Positions 36,401-45,794 are shown, counted from the stretch's first letter. The stretch: DNA of 64,000 nucleotides from Angiostrongylus vasorum (GCA_018806985.1 JADANN010000400.1:744001-808000), one strand, 5' to 3'. The notes: generated from the letters alone by a model not told the origin. Program-made: numbers and translations.

Positions 36401-37733
36401 AAACAGCAGAAGTTAAAATCTCGAACTTCCTTAGAATACAACCATATATTTTGGAAGCCGATCATATCCTATTTTTCAAATGTTGAGAATGGTCACCTAA
36501 GTCTCGAAGGAGGTAAAAAGGATAAAGGATAATGCTCTTAGTACTGACTAATTACTGAAGGATTCCCCCATGCATTCGAATTCAATAAACATCGTTAGAG
36601 ATGACTGAATGCACGTCTGGCCTTTACAATGACTCGTCGTGGCCTATCGATGTACCAACCAAACCGGTGCTGCTATCCTCCCAGACAGATCTGGTACCAA
36701 TTTGTGGAGCATGGAAGGATGGAGGGCTTGGTGAACCTGGGGCACGGAATCGAACCCATGTGTATTGCACGGTACCTCTAACCACTGCGCTGCACGGGAG
36801 TCTCTAAGGAGGTATATTCCCAAAAATAATCTCTGAGAAAAGTTTAACTAAAAAATCAGGAGCACTAAATGGAGTGGTAACTAGGGACAAACTTCCCAAC
36901 GGTTTACCGGCTCATCGTGGGTGGGTCTTCCTGGGTGTCGGGCTGCGGTATACAGCGAGGGAGATTCATTTCCCTACAGGGTCTCTCAAGCTGAGGAGTC
37001 CGGCGTTTCCATCGGGAAGCCCAGATAAGAGAGAATCAATACCGGGATCCACCACTGTCCTGGTATCAAGCTATCTGATCCACAACATCGGCGACTGCTT
37101 GTGGTGATTAAGACCTGGGACGGACTTCGGCTAGGCTGACCTCGGGACTCCAGAGAACCACAGTGGCTAAACCAGCAAAACTCCGAAAAAAATGGAAAGT
37201 ATGCTGGGGCCCGTACAACCAGTGACGACGGGCCACCCGATTAACCAAGTAATGAACTAGGGCAAATGATTAGTTTATATAAGATACACATTTCGAACTA
37301 TGAGATTTTAAGCCTTGAAGAGCTACTAGAAGAATAACCGTTGTAATGCACAATGTACTGCCTTGCAATTATTCACTCACCTTAAGGCCATAAAGTCGGA
37401 AGGCAAGTTTGCCTTCAGAGTTCTGCAATATCGCATCGATTCTCGATCGAAAAGACTTCAATGATTGCGGAACTAATTCATAACCAGTATTTTTCCTTAA
37501 GAGAATTGTTTTGCGAGTTCTTAGGTCGTGCTGTTAAAGTGAAGTTCCTGGATTAAATCGATTCCTGAGCCTCCTCAGGACAAAGAATATCTTTCTTTCA
37601 GTCCAGTAAAACTAACCGAAATAGCCCGATGTCGCTTACAAAAACCCGATTGTTCACATGTTTTGAAATCTTCTCGTCTAACGGCTAAGGTGCCAATCAG
37701 AAGCACTAGTAGAACTACCCTCCGACAGACCAT
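24498..37733 (-). CDS. GANAB: Glucosidase II alpha subunit (GH31), about 20 exons
   Basis: ER enzyme that trims the two inner glucoses from N-glycans during glycoprotein folding, working with a beta subunit. Exons, minus strand: 37733-37617, 37530-37381, 36333-36241, 36162-36093, 36024-35935, 35521-35411, 35327-35116, 34323-34245, 34157-34029, 33935-33854, 33331-33188, 32589-32323, 32246-31955, 31755-31668, 27714-27604, 25958-25859, 25777-25685, 25124-24969, 24895-24644, 24591-24559 and, less surely, 24518-24498. Joined length is about 895 residues, close to the family's 920-945. A signal peptide starts [17 protein letters not shown]; the family N-terminal [16 protein letters not shown] follows. 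The GH31 core has [28 protein letters not shown], nucleophile Asp in WNDMNEPS (about residue 509), acid/base Asp in WTGDNTADW (about 585), then [15 protein letters not shown]. Exons 36162-36093 and 33935-33854 each carry one extra base. The last exons are the weakest calls. Confidence 0.93.
25165..25345 (-). repeat. SINE-A copy in glucosidase intron 17
   Basis: Reverse-order copy: tail (TCAGGGTATACTGTGGAATA), CGGACCGCAGGTGCCTGCGG, B-box-like region GGATCGAACACGCC, A-box region (ACCACCACACCATGCG), head lead. It lies between exons 25777-25685 and 25124-24969. Confidence 0.75.
25455..25605 (+). repeat. SINE-A copy, inverted relative to 25165-25345
   Basis: Head-first: GTGTGTGCCAGTGAGCACG (A-box-like), then GCGTGTTCGATCCTCACCGC (B box GTTCGATCC), then tail GGAGTTTTGCAAATATCTCA. 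With the neighbouring copy it forms an inverted pair about 110 bp apart in the same intron. Confidence 0.7.
26565..26755 (-). repeat. SINE-B copy in glucosidase intron 15
   Basis: Tail and body blocks (CGACTTCATTAAGCATCG, ATGTATCGAGTCAGTGCTGC, AGACAAGTCTGGTACCAATT). It stops at the GGAGGGAGGA block before the tRNA-like head. Confidence 0.75.
28290..28610. repeat. SINE-A variant, two facing parts
   Basis: The left part (28290-28460) is a reversed copy (TATTATGTGAAATTCAACCA, GGATGCTGAGATACGAGC, then CACCATGTCAGC). The right end (28530-28600) is a plus-strand tail (TGTGATTGTATTTTCACATA). The result is inverted-repeat-like. It lies in the 4 kb glucosidase intron 14. Confidence 0.55.
28640..29245 (+). 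mobile_element. RTE retrotransposon fragment (reverse transcriptase N-part)
   Basis: Plus-strand frames give [10 protein letters not shown], a [20 protein letters not shown] block followed by [25 protein letters not shown] and VVLNRINRT. These are conserved reverse transcriptase blocks 1-2 of RTE. Stops and frameshifts are present; both ends are truncated. It lies inside glucosidase intron 14, antisense to that gene. Confidence 0.75.
29511..30400 (-). mobile_element. RTE retrotransposon fragment (reverse transcriptase C-part)
   Basis: The minus strand encodes [20 protein letters not shown], intact [30 protein letters not shown], then decayed C-terminal blocks. It ends at the CAGGTGATA tail at 29511-29530. 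A deletion of about 50 codons after the FADD block removes the NLQKTMFM-type stretch. It shares the sense of the host glucosidase gene, in whose intron 14 it lies. Confidence 0.8.
30401..31660. other. Remainder of glucosidase intron 14; nothing recognised
   Basis: Sits between the RTE fragment and exon 31755-31668. ORFs at 30665 and 31397 lack recognisable motifs. Confidence 0.35.
32660..32910 (-). repeat. SINE-A copy in glucosidase intron 11
   Basis: Reverse-order copy: TGATGCTGAGATATTGGCA, CGGACCGCAGGTTCTTACG, GGATCGAACGCGC, ACCACCACACCATGCGGG, then the long head lead ending in a CCCAGTTAAGCTGAGGCTG block. One of the most complete heads of the family. Confidence 0.75.
32911..33160 (-). repeat. 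SINE-A copy, tandem to the previous one
   Basis: Starts with the tail (TCTATTTTCTGCCTAATACA, GGCAGGGTATTATGTGAAAT), then GGTGGGGAACGAACGCGC and CATCACCACACCATGCGG. Same orientation as 32660-32910 and directly adjacent to it, suggesting insertion at or next to the older copy's start. Confidence 0.75.
33405..33800 (-). repeat. SINE-C copy in glucosidase intron 10
   Basis: Complete order of SINE-C blocks from the ACTTGGATACTTGGATGG micro-repeat end to GAGACGGCAAACCGTTGGG. The 8-base ACTTGGAT unit is repeated at the end, as expected for a short tandem 3' tail. Confidence 0.75.
34550..34905 (+). repeat. SINE-C copy in glucosidase intron 7
   Basis: Reference orientation: ATTTACCGCCTCATCGTGG, GTGTCGGGCTGCAATGTAC, ACCAATACTAGGATCCACCA, then a GGCTGACCTCGGGACTG block. 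Closes with tandem AAGTATCC units near 34885. Confidence 0.75.
35545..35815 (-). repeat. SINE-B copy in glucosidase intron 5
   Basis: Tail (CACTCGACTTCATTAAGCAT), body (ATGTGTCGAGCCAGTGTTGC), then a degraded head (GCGCCTCCGACCACTGCC on the plus strand, complement of an A box). Confidence 0.75.
36525..36800 (-). repeat. SINE-B copy in glucosidase intron 2
   Basis: Complete with head. On the minus strand GTGCAGCGCAGTGGTTAGAG is an A box, and GGTTCGATTCC is a consensus B box (plus-strand GGAATCGAACC at about 36746). Confidence 0.8.
36893..37250 (+). repeat. SINE-C copy in glucosidase intron 2
   Basis: ACGGTTTACCGGCTCATCGT, then GTGTCGGGCTGCGGTATACA, ATACCGGGATCCACCACTGT and GGCTGACCTCGGGACTCC. 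It ends at the GACGGGCCACCCGATTAAC stretch. The short ORF at 36874 lies wholly inside it. Confidence 0.75.
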
Positions 37734-37751
37734 AGGTAGATAGGATGTACC

Positions 37752-37753
37752 CT
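37752..37753 (-). promoter_or_regulatory. Possible trans-splice acceptor for the glucosidase gene
   Basis: On the minus strand CTATAGTTTAG lies 18 bases upstream of the ATG at 37733. Nematode mRNAs often receive a spliced leader at such an AG just before the start codon. No spliced leader can be seen in genomic DNA, so this is a plausible site only. Confidence 0.35.
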
Positions 37754-38110
37754 AAACTATAGGATAACAACTTCTGGTCTAATCGAACAAATACAGATAT
37801 CTCGAGAGGGAAATGGAAGCATTGTAGCGAAGATTTCCGCGCTATAAGGAAAAAATGTACGTTTAGGAAGACTAGACGACTTAAAAGCAAGCATAATAAC
37901 AAGTAAAATGAGGAGAAAGAAAAACGTAAAGCCATGTGGACACGCATAAAGCGCTAGGATCTCGATAAAGACTATAACTAGTAGCTCTCTATTGTGACGT
38001 CAGGTTACGGGCGTTTCAGACCTCGTTACGATATTTGTCCGCAAATGCAGACATCCAATTGGTGTAATTTGGACGACTGATTTTGGGTGCAATTTTGGGA
38101 TGCTGAAGGA
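37754..38110. other. Upstream flank of the glucosidase gene
   Basis: Likely contains promoter sequence for the minus-strand gene, but no TATA box or other element could be assigned. The 90-codon ORF at 37678-37947 overlaps the true first exon in another frame and is a shadow. Confidence 0.35.
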
Positions 38111-38114
38111 TGGA

Positions 38115-38385
38115 ACTCGGCATTGATCAATCCGTGAGGGATGCATCATGCGTTCGACTTCATTAAGCATCGTTGGAGGTGACTGAGTGCATATCTGGCC
38201 TATACAGTGACTCATGTTGGCCTACCGAAGCATTGGGCCAGTGCTGCTATCCTCCCAGACAAGTGTGGTACCAATTTGCCGACCCCGGAGGGATGGAGGG
38301 CTTGGTGGGCCATGGGTGCGCAGATCGATTCCACATGCGTGCCGCAGTGGCGCCTCCACCCACTGCACCACGCACGCCCTCTACT
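38115..38385 (-). repeat. SINE-B copy
   Basis: Tail GCGTTCGACTTCATTAAGCA, body TGCCGACCCCGGAGGGATGG, head degraded (plus strand GCGCCTCCACCCACTGCAC). Confidence 0.75.
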
Positions 38386-39540
38386 ATTCATAAGCTGGTT
38401 TGAATGCTGGGCATGTGTATTTTGCGTGGGAGCCCGAGAGGACCGTGTTGGGGCATTTTTGGGTCGTCACCACAGGTTTTGTGGATCGAAGGGAAGTTTG
38501 CTGTCTTCGACTAGGCGTCGTCCACTAGACAGCGATATCTGTGAAATCAGTGAGCACTGCGATTGTTCTACATACCGTTCGATGAAAATGTACCAAGCTG
38601 AGTAAGCTTGTTACAGTTGAATATGATCTATGATTACTTGATATAGGAAGTTAACTTTGTTAGAATGTTTTATTACATCTTGAGATACAATAACCGTTAT
38701 AGTACTGATGGAAATTTCAGCTTGTCTGCCAGCAGGAAACAGACCCTTTGAAAGACGAGGAGAACGAATAGGATGTTCATCTCTGTGGTTTATAATTGGG
38801 TAATTGCTCGTCCTTTGTTTGCCACGTCATTTTTGGAACAATTTCTTTAAGAGTTTCATAAAGTCAGTAGAAGTTATGAGTCCTCAGAACATGAATATTT
38901 ACAGAACTAGTCGGCTCTGTTTACGGTCACCACCATTTCTTCCCCAGTCGAACCAGCTTTCTTCTACGTTGCTTAACGTTTCCACGCATGTCGAACGTCT
39001 TTCTTCAATTAACGCAGCTAAAAAAGCTTCATAGCGTTTGTTATTCAGCACTTATCGCTGCAGAAAGTAGTTGGCGTATGTTGATAGCTTTGCTGATTCA
39101 TTCATCGTCGTGTTTGACTGAAATATCTTGCTACTTCATGCTAATGATTTTAATTGAATTTGAACTCAGTTCTTAGGTCATAGGAACCTTTAACAAGTAA
39201 TTCTCTACTTTCCGCGAGCATTAGGTGACTGGACTACTAATTAAATTCCTTAGCACTCATTCGCAACTTTTCCAAAGTTGCCACTGCTCAAACGCCGTTC
39301 CACTACGATGATCCGATTTCTGAGATCTGTAAGAGATGAACGAAAGCTAACTATGTAAGAGATGAGTTGCAAACTTGTTGAAGACCCGAGCCTGGAATGA
39401 CTGAGTAGTTTCCCAATCACTTTTGTTAGATCACAAACACATCTAAATTGCCTGCATTACAACTCATCAACTTTTTACTTCTATGCCAGTTTATCGTTTT
39501 TAGTACTTATTTGTTTGGAAAAAGACGAACACTTAACAGA
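38386..39540. other. No recognisable gene
   Basis: Open frames on the plus strand at 38804 and 38988 lack recognisable domains or splice phase support. Confidence 0.35.
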
Positions 39541-39544
39541 ATTG

Positions 39545-39740
39545 AATCGTAGTCGACTTCACAGGCATGGCAGGAATGATTGAATGCATGTCTGGCCTAT
39601 ACTGTAAGTTGAAGCGGCCTTCCCGATGGTTCTGGAAACTTGACGGCTTGATAAACACTGCGTTCGAACTAGCGACCAATCCGATGTTGAAGCGGCGTGA
39701 AGGCCATCTATAACCACTGCGCTACACTACGACCTCATGG
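39545..39740 (-). repeat. SINE-B copy, internally deleted
   Basis: On the minus strand the head AGTGTAGCGCAGTGGTTATA (A box) and TAGTTCGAACGCAG (B-box-like) are clear near 39735-39665. The body is shortened before the tail at 39545-39610. Confidence 0.65.
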
Positions 39741-39808
39741 TGAATGTTCTTGTCACACGACTTGTCTTTTTATTGTTGGGTGATGACATGAATTTTTCCA
39801 GCCTATAG

Positions 39809-40085
39809 CTAAATCAGTTCTTCGGACCAAGAAGAGGTGAATAGATCCATCACAGAGTGATAGCATTGCAGAGGCATCGAAAACTCACCGTCTTCTAATA
39901 GTGAGGATATGATCGATTTCCACATGATTCGCCCGATTGAAGGCTCTTGTCCAACTTCGATTTTCTTTATTGTAGAAGAACGATTTTCCATGGAAGAAGC
40001 GTGCTTTGGAAAAGAGCCCAGCAAGACCGTTTCCATTCCGGTTTCGATCTTCCGTTCCAAATCTTCCCATACTCCATTCATTTTT
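39809..40085 (-). mobile_element. Endonuclease fragment of a second RTE-type family
   Basis: Overlapping minus-strand frames give ENRSSTIKK, a SWTRAFNRANHVEIDHILTI block and IRRR. The HVEIDHIL...RR motif is the RTE endonuclease active-site region. The surrounding residues (FHGKSFFYNKENR) differ from the other copies, which read HGNSQFQKPYPQRWTW. This is a different RTE lineage. Short, frameshifted, no reverse transcriptase nearby. Confidence 0.6.
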
Positions 40086-40089
40086 GTTG

Positions 40090-41335
40090 CCGTTCTTAAT
40101 CTAGCGTTAACAACTTTATAGAAGAACCTCTCATTCCTGACTATTTCCTAGGGTAGACTATAGTGCGCAATAATTGTCTTTAATCAGCTGCACAGTTGGC
40201 GAATAGCAGCTGACGATACTTTTTTTGACACAGGTGTTGGAAATGAATACTGGGCTTGCGATGTGATAGATGCTCTTATGAAAAGCGAAGTGATGGTCAA
40301 CAAATTTGTGTATGACGAACTCCACGCCACAGCTATTTCGTTATGGGACTGTTTCTTCACGAATGATAACGGTCGTGTCAGTTCCGCGGTTTCTGTTGGC
40401 CTACTTGCTTCTTTTTCTTATGTAAACTGACAGCGACAAGGAGTCTGGTGAAAAACTTGTGGCGTCAGCAGGAACGTGGACGTGAGCGTCTGAGGCAGCA
40501 GTTCCAGTGAGGAGTAAGAAAAGACAGTTTCCATAGAACATCGTGGATGTGTTCGTATACTCTGCCTCCTACGACGTCCTGCGAAACTCTAAACCTAATC
40601 GCCTCTCAGCGGTTGTTTCATTGTTTGACACCATAGACGAGAACATCCTGTGTGCGAAGGTTTATTGCTGGTTGGGTAACCTCTTCTGGATTTTTGACCG
40701 AGCACTGGAGGGGCGTTTTCAGGTGTTCACCGCAGCAAGTCGGTAGATCTTCTGAATCCCAGGGAACTTTTTTTCGACCACTGATCCCAAAAACAATATA
40801 GAATATGATTGGAAGGATAGAAAAAAAAGAGAAAGAAATGGGGAATTAAAAAAGGAAAAGTAAAGAACTATGAGAGTTCGGTGTTACTCATAAGTAATCA
40901 ATTGATAAGTAGTCCATACTATAGATGAAAGGCTTACAAACGTCTGCATCACATCGCTCTCTTGTGAAGTTGGCCAGATTTGAACAAAAGGTGGAATGTT
41001 CATATGTAGTCAGCTAGTATTTCTAAAAAAGAATGGTTATTTTTCTATTTGCCAAAAGTGTCCTCATAGAAAATGAATAAAATTTTGCTAAAGTGCTTTT
41101 CTCAACAAGGAAGAACGAAAGGAACATTTTTTACTTCAATATTATAGCTGAAATGCCTCCACTTCAATATGTGGCACGTATCCTTTCTCGGCTTCTTCCT
41201 CTGTTTGCTTCATTATGAAAAGTGCAAGAAGAAGAGTCATTTTGAAGGTTTGTACGTCGCATCTTATATCGATGTCATTTCGTCCACAAATAAATCCTTC
41301 CTAAACTACGTTTTGATGTCGACAGAGTTGTGCAG
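40090..41335. other. No recognisable gene
   Basis: The 67-codon plus-strand frame at 40543 and the GTCAGCAGGAACGTGGACGT region near 40465 look protein-like in more than one frame. No family is recognised. Confidence 0.3.
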
Positions 41336-41339
41336 ATTC

Positions 41340-41705
41340 AGAAGATTTTTACTTTTTATTCGACTCACTCTCTCCCACCCACCATCCACGAAGGTCTTCA
41401 GAGGTTGTATGTGGGTTCGTCTGCTCTTAGGACTTTATCCTTTTCATGAGTGGCTTTGAATGATGGTGCTCCTGAAAGTAAGTTCGTCTGAAATCTTAAG
41501 ATAGCTCTGTGAGAGGGTTCCAGGTCTTCACCACGGCAGTCGTAGGCCTTTACAAAGAGGAAAAGCTAGCCACCGGCATGTTTTGTGTGAATTGCCCGAC
41601 CACGGAGACATTGGAGTATTAGTTGCCGCGATGCTGCGTCGAACGTAGTGCTCAGCTTTGTACTGTAAGGGTATCTCTAACAACTGCGCTTCCCACGTTA
41701 CCATT
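41340..41705 (-). repeat. SINE-E copy
   Basis: Minus-strand head with A box GGGAAGCGCAGTTGTTAGAG near 41700 and B-box-like ACGTTCGACGC near 41645. A tail with the TCCCACCCACCATCCACGAA block on the plus strand is shared with 56350 and 58310. Confidence 0.55.
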
Positions 41706-42344
41706 ATAGGAATTGGGACTCTACAAATCAGATTTTTTGCTCTATCAGTGGCATTGTTTGTTTTTCATTCGTACTTTTCGCTGTACGACCAGTGTCCACC
41801 CAGATAACATGAGAGTGTCGAACTGGCCCAGCAACTCAGCCTTTGTTGACAAATATACGATATCGTCCAGCTTCACAAAAACATAATGTTGCAAGAATAA
41901 ACACGACTTTTCTGTCGAATCCGAGATTGGAAATGTTTTTAAGAATGGGAAGAAAAAAAGAAGGTATCCACAATAGAAGTGAATCCGTAAAATCGAATCT
42001 GTTAGGTGATACGCAAATAAGGGAATCTCACGAAAAAAAGGTCTTCCACGATCTTTTCAAAGCGTCTTCGTAGTTATATCTTTACTAAATTAAATCATGT
42101 CTATGTTTTGCCCTAGTTATTTCTCTATTTAAACACATTTACTTTATCTATTCTGTTATCCTTTCGTAGTTTGACACTTCTCATCCTACCTAAACATTTC
42201 AATCTGGAGTTCTCTTAGTGCTTTTCAGCACGATATAGAAATGTAATCACAATAATGATGAGGTAGTTTTAACACGCGAGTCCCGGAAAAGGGGAACGGC
42301 GGTTCGATTTGTGGTCTAAGTTGTGTTAACATCTCAGCATCATA

Positions 42345-42625
42345 AAAAGCTGTCGGCGTTGATCAATCTTTGAGGGATGCACCATGTTGCATTCCCCGCC
42401 GTTCTATTTCATAAACCATCGTTTAGAGGTGAGTGAATGCATGTATGGCCTTTACAATGACTCACGGTGGCCTACCGATATATCGATCCAATGCTGCTAT
42501 CCTCCCAGACAAGTTTGGTCCCAATTTGCTGACCCGGGGAAATGGAAGGCTTGGTGAGCCTTGGGCGCGGGGATCGATTCCACGTGTTGCAGGGCGCTTC
42601 CGACCACTGCGCTAAACGTACCCTT
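42345..42625 (-). repeat. SINE-B copy
   Basis: Tail GATCAATCTTTGAGGGATGC, body CGATCCAATGCTGCTATCC, head on the minus strand with an AGCGCAGTGGTCGGAAGCGC A box and a GGAATCGATCCCC B-box-like stretch. Confidence 0.8.
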
Positions 42626-42777
42626 TTCAACACCATAGTGGTTGTATCTCACATAATACCTTACCGTGAAAAAAAGTGGGCAGTAGATAAAACTTATACA
42701 GAATGTTGCAACTTTTTTGCAAAATGTTCGACCCCCCAAAGTGACTGGAAGCAACATTTTGGCAAATACTACTTGCA

Positions 42778-42925
42778 TAATGTTTACTTTTCATTTTCTG
42801 CCTTCTATAATTTCTATGGCAGGGTATTAAGCGAAATACAACCACAACTGAGATATTTGCAAAACTCCTTTCGCTTAATACCCTGCCATAAAAAATTATA
42901 GAAGGCAGAAAATAAAAAGTAAGCA
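42778..42925. repeat. Inverted repeat made of two SINE-A tails
   Basis: The left arm (42786-42840) reads TTTTCTGCCTTCTATAATTT then GGCAGGGTATTAAGCGAAAT. The right arm (42867-42925) is its near-perfect complement. The two 50-60 bp arms are separated by about 30 bp and can form a hairpin. Confidence 0.7.
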
Positions 42926-42949
42926 TTGTGAATTCAACTACAGCCTCAG

Positions 42950-43195
42950 CTTAACTGGTTCAATGCCGATGTGGGTTCTCCAGACCAATCCCGCTGACGG
43001 GTGATTCGCTGATGGCAAAAGATCGATAGAACTAGCTGAGAGACAGGCGAAACAGAAGGGACCCGCATGGCGTGGTGGTGAACGCGTTACTCCTCGGAAG
43101 GGACAATAGCGCGTTCGTTCCCCACCGCAGACACCTGCGTTCCAGAGTTTTGCAAATATTTCAGCAATATTGTGGTTGTATTACTTGCATAGTTT
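42950..43195 (+). repeat. SINE-A copy with full head
   Basis: Head lead (CAGCCTCAGCTTAACTGGTT), TAGCTGAGAGACAGGCGAAA, A box GGCGTGGTGGTGAACGCG, B-box-like GCGTTCGTTCCCC, tail to TGTGGTTGTATTAC. It follows directly on the hairpin at 42778-42925. Confidence 0.75.
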
Positions 43196-43202
43196 CACTT
43201 AA

Positions 43203-43480
43203 GAGGCGGATAGCACAATGGTAGTGATGTCCGCCATCACGAGCATGGTGCTAGTTCGATTCCACTGCGTACCAACTAAGCCACTCATCCCTCCAGGGCA
43301 GGGAACTTGGTGCCGGACTTGTCTAGAAAAAAACCTGTGCGGTCTAAGTGGGAACGCTCCAGCCCGGCTATCTCAGGACACCAGGGGAGAATTGCTCGAC
43401 CAGCATTCTACGACATTCAAGATGAAATGAAATTCTCAAGCTGCAGTCGAAGCAACGTGTAAAAATTGTGAGCTCTTAGC
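43203..43480 (+). repeat. SINE-D, tRNA-headed
   Basis: The first 75 bases are strongly tRNA-like: GGCGGATAGCACAATGGTAG (A box), then about 30 bases later CTAGTTCGATTCCACTGC (B box). The downstream body is unrelated to the A and B families. Only one clear copy was seen in the window. It could also be a tRNA pseudogene, but the acceptor arm does not pair at the 3' side. Confidence 0.6.
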
Positions 43481-44570
43481 GGACAATGGATGCGAGGAAA
43501 CGAACTGGATGTGAGAAGTGCTAGGATCCGCACAGTAGGCGTGAAGACGGGTGATGAAAAAAATAGTGTTATTCTGATAGCTTAAATTTTTAAATATTTT
43601 TCTCTCAGTGAAGTATCTGCTGTGAAAATGTGGGCCCTGATATTTACTCAGCTAGTAGTATGAAATTATTCGTTGTTAGAATATATAAAACTAACCAGGT
43701 CAAATCCTTTCTTGCAGAACTATTCATCTCCGTTATGAATGATGGTTTCAAAGTTTACGGCTTTTCTTTAAAGACAACTTGTCTGGAATTCATTGACAAA
43801 GCACTTGTTAGATTTATTGGTGAGAAAGGTGCTTTCGTCTACCGGTGGTAAATACCACCCCCCAAATTAATTTCGTGAAATAAACGTCGAAGAAACCAAG
43901 TAACAGCAGTCAAACAGCTGATGGAATATTATTCAGTATCTATAATAGATAGCCGCAGATGTTGCGAACATTTGTGATTTCCATCACATTCGCAGAAACT
44001 GCGCAATATGATCGGATCCCAGATGGAGGGAATACACTCGTAGCTGAGAACTAAGAGGACTCTAATAAACAACTCTCCGAATATTCCTGTCTAGTTCGTA
44101 TTTTCTGCCGAATTCTACATCGATCACACCTTTTTTCCAATTTCGTCAGCAAGTGCCTTGTTAACGATGTTACCAATATTGTCTCCTCTCTAGGTTAAAA
44201 ACCGACCTTCATTAAACCTCGGCATGAATAATCATCACTTTTTTAAACTATTAGATTAACATGAAATTGGTAAGAGATTTATCCGGGCAACGTTTCGCCT
44301 ACCTTGAGAGCCTCGTTGATTCGAGTCGTTTGCTCACAGGCAGTCGTTGTCGATCCTTTCTTTAGTTTTCTTTTTATGGAACGAATGAAGTGTTGGCTCA
44401 AGGTTGTGCTGAGGTCAACTTTTACTACATTAACGTTAGACGTAACGACCATCGTGGAGGTCTCAAACTGTGTATTTGCAGCTGATTAAGACAAGAACTT
44501 CGACGAAACAAAAGTACATCAGCGATGTTACAGACAGAAAAAAATGATAATGTATTGGTGTCGTTAAGTC
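43481..44570. other. No gene assigned; Penelope-like terminal relic near 44300
   Basis: A splice-flanked open stretch at 43717-43822 is open on both strands and could not be assigned. On the minus strand near 44330-44295, GGCTCTCAAGGTAGGCGAAA followed by CGTTGCC resembles a decayed Penelope 3' motif. Confidence 0.3.
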
Positions 44571-44573
44571 CTT

Positions 44574-44660
44574 CAGAGAGAGAGAGAGAGGGAGAGAGAG
44601 AGCAAGAGAGCGGGAGAGAGAGGGAGGGAGGGAGAGAGAGGGAGAGAGGGAGAGAGAACG
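44574..44660. repeat. GA-rich microsatellite
   Basis: About 87 bp of (GA)n and (GAGG)n units with occasional C. The ORF running through it is an artefact of the repeat. Confidence 0.9.
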
Positions 44661-45019
44661 ACGTTTGCTATTACAAGCACCTTGACAAAGAGACCCGATT
44701 ATGGGTTACTCTAAAACTTCAAAATTTTGGACTTCCTCAAAAGCTATTACGCCATAAATATCAAGTGTACAAAAGCATTCGCAATAAGAAACTTTCAGTT
44801 CATTGAGCTTCGAGTTTATTCTTTTGAACACCTTTCGAAATGTGAAGTATACGATCTTCGTGGCTGTCGAACTGAGAAGAGCCATTTTATAAATCAAGGT
44901 GAATAAAAATGAGGTGCTAATGGTGAGGTGAGATCCTTTTAATAATAAGGTGGACTAAGACTTTACGAAGCATCTTTTATTTTTCATGTTTTTGCTCGCT
45001 TCATCATGTTTATATATGA

Positions 45020-45265
45020 TTTCCACATATTCTCTCTACTTCCTACGTGATTTAAGCTGAGCACAGCGCATTCAAAGGTGTCACAGCGCTTCGGAGTCGT
45101 TAAATAGAATGCGTACCATACTTCTTTCGGAGGATAGCAGTGCTGACCTGACGCATTAATATCCCACCGCAAGTGCTTGTATAGAACAGATATGCATTCA
45201 ATCACCTCTAACGATGGTTAGTGAAGTCGAAAGCATGGCTTATCCCTCATGGACTGATCAACGTC
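45020..45265 (+). repeat. SINE-B copy, head-first, decayed head
   Basis: Body and tail in plus orientation: GAGGATAGCAGTGCTGACCT, ATGCATTCAATCACCTCTAA, then GAAGTCGAAAGCATGGCTTA. The tRNA-like head is too diverged to identify. Confidence 0.65.
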
Positions 45266-45794
45266 AAGAGCTCTACCGTTTTTTTTTATTCAACGTGATT
45301 TATCAAACAGCAAGTAATTTCCTTTTCCCCAAAGAAAATGGTGAAAGTATTGTTCTTCGACTTTTCATACATTCCACTTGTGAAGCTCTTTTTTCGGAGC
45401 TCATCTACAGCAGCCGATCGCCTGTCGTCTGTCATTTGCCTCTCGTAAAACAACGACACAACGCACAGCACGTGCTGGGCGGCTCTGCCGTCGTAGCAGT
45501 TCCGTGCCGTTCTCATTCTCACTGTGTGTGTCTCGGACATTCGCGCCTGTTCAACATAATAGTTCACTTAAACGTTTCGAGTAAGTTACTACTCTGACAA
45601 GAGGAAAAAAAAACCCATCGATTTGTTTTCTCGGTTTGTTTTTTGCTAAGCTCTAGCCTTCTGGTAGAGCTAATATTACACCTTATCAATTGCAGAATGT
45701 GTAGCAGGATGTTGATGAAAGTCATCACTACTCATCAGTATAAGTGTTATACGACTTTTCCAGCAAAATTTCCACTTGTTTAACTTTTGTTTAG

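Noticed and set aside
37678..37947. Hydrophobic 89-codon ORF at the glucosidase start
   Set aside because: It overlaps the true signal-peptide exon in another frame and stops at 37678; the in-frame exon starting at 37733 carries the GANAB N-terminus.
43203..43275. Free-standing tRNA gene
   Set aside because: A and B boxes are good but the acceptor stem does not close, and unrelated sequence continues as in a SINE.
43717..43822. Plus-strand exon-like stretch with good acceptor and donor
   Set aside because: The minus strand of the same bases is also open with a donor-like site, and no family was recognised.
44303..44482. Minus-strand stretch with AG and GT borders, protein-like
   Set aside because: Its apparent donor lies inside a sequence resembling the decayed Penelope 3' motif, so it is more likely element tail than an exon.
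44525..44806. 93-codon ORF rich in Glu and Arg
   Set aside because: Produced by the GA microsatellite at 44574-44660.
45214..45597. 127-codon plus-strand ORF
   Set aside because: Its first part is the tail of a SINE-B copy; the remainder has no recognisable feature.
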